Below, piece by piece: positions 63,900 through 64,000 of a stretch of 64,000 nt of DNA (position 1 is the stretch's first letter; each line of letters begins with the position of its first letter). Source of the DNA: UBA4781 sp963674975 (GTDB lineage Bacteria; Chloroflexota; Anaerolineae; Anaerolineales; Anaerolineaceae); the NCBI GenBank assembly GCA_963674975.1, contig OY771913.1:1-64000 (forward strand), read 5' to 3'. The translations under genes and the position numbers were made by a program. Below the pieces are notes generated by a model. It searched no databases, was not told the DNA's origin, and worked only from the letters and a program-made list of their open reading frames with translations.

Positions 63900-64000
63900 T
63901 CATTCTTCCGCGGAATTATTCGTTTTGATCTTTTCCAGGCGTGTGTTGATCAGGTCAAGCTGTTTTTGAAGCCAGGAAGCCTGCTGTGAGAGAACCTGTT
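63900..64000 (-). CDS. 3' end of a DUF5320-like protein, cut by the window edge
   Basis: The minus strand is open from the right edge to TGA at 63900-63902. The 32 visible residues end LQKQLDLINTRLEKIKTNNS and AEE, an amphipathic helix of the kind that ends DUF5320-type proteins in such NifX/MinD clusters. The start is outside the window and the family is inferred from location and the helix only. Confidence 0.5.
   Translation of the reverse strand, partial: QVLSQQASWLQKQLDLINTRLEKIKTNNSAEE

Noticed and set aside
1..64000. CRISPR array, prophage or transposase genes
   Set aside because: No regularly spaced repeats, phage structural genes or transposase motifs were found in either strand.

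Overview
This 64 kb window is a typical bacterial chromosome segment of moderate G+C with about 49 complete or partial protein genes and no intact RNA gene, CRISPR array or transposase that I could find. Several features point to Chloroflexota, most likely class Anaerolineae: a 1,047-residue serine hydroxymethyltransferase/aminomethyltransferase fusion, rpoC not preceded by rpoB and carrying a long coiled-coil insertion, a large exported protein with an LPDTG motif and sortase domain at its C-terminus, many TolB-like and jelly-roll-like lipoproteins, and 7TM/GAF/GGDEF and HD-GYP receptors. An anaerobic, fermentative, sugar-using life is suggested by a two-gene SUF-like Fe-S system, an ADP-forming acyl-CoA synthetase, MinD-type ATPases with ferredoxin motifs, NifX-like proteins and a beta-glycosidase/sugar ABC transporter locus. 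The taxonomic call is inference.

Layout. 1-3.5 kb: the 5' end of a class I fructose-bisphosphate aldolase gene leaves the left edge. A lipoprotein gene follows, then a second, truncated copy of the aldolase 5' end with its leader, and a DEAD-box helicase. 3.1-6.5 kb: a gene-poor, scarred region holds a cut-off small ORF, a decayed lysine-rich microprotein gene, the ice-binding/Ig/sortase protein and a tRNA 3' fragment. 6.5-8.4 kb: smsC/smsB-like Fe-S assembly genes behind palindromes resembling metal-repressor sites. 8.6-15.6 kb: lacI-type regulator, sugar-binding lipoprotein, two permeases and a GH3 beta-glycosidase. 15.7-24 kb: a 43-residue basic microprotein, a transglutaminase-like protein, diguanylate cyclases, a PlsC-like acyltransferase, lipoproteins and a PspC protein. 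24.5-29.4 kb: a tight methyltransferase / GH3-type acyl-amide synthetase / HD-GYP operon. 29.5-33.9 kb: rpoC.

33.9-47 kb holds mixed metabolism: a TIM-barrel/NTF2-like protein, a DUF218 protein, a lipoate/octanoyl transferase, a TGS-uridine kinase-like protein, an aminotransferase, the SHMT-GcvT fusion, a lipase, an ECF sigma factor with a small membrane partner, fmt and a membrane protein. 47-57.4 kb is a housekeeping block: mutS and scpA run divergently from rnc and smc, then come a parvulin-type foldase and rpsR-ssb-rpsF. 57.8-64 kb holds the ADP-forming acyl-CoA synthetase, a photolyase and an anaerobe-type cluster (two MinD/ferredoxin ATPases, two NifX-like proteins, the end of a DUF5320-like gene).

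Working together: the lacI-ABC-GH3 block would import and split plant-type oligosaccharides, aldolase and the acyl-CoA synthetase would serve glycolysis and substrate-level ATP formation, and two membrane receptors that make or degrade c-di-GMP could tie external signals to surface behaviour. The most unusual items are the sortase fused to its own apparent sorting signal, the SHMT-GcvT fusion, the intact and decayed copies of an unlisted lysine-rich microprotein, and the duplicated aldolase leader flanking a lipoprotein gene.
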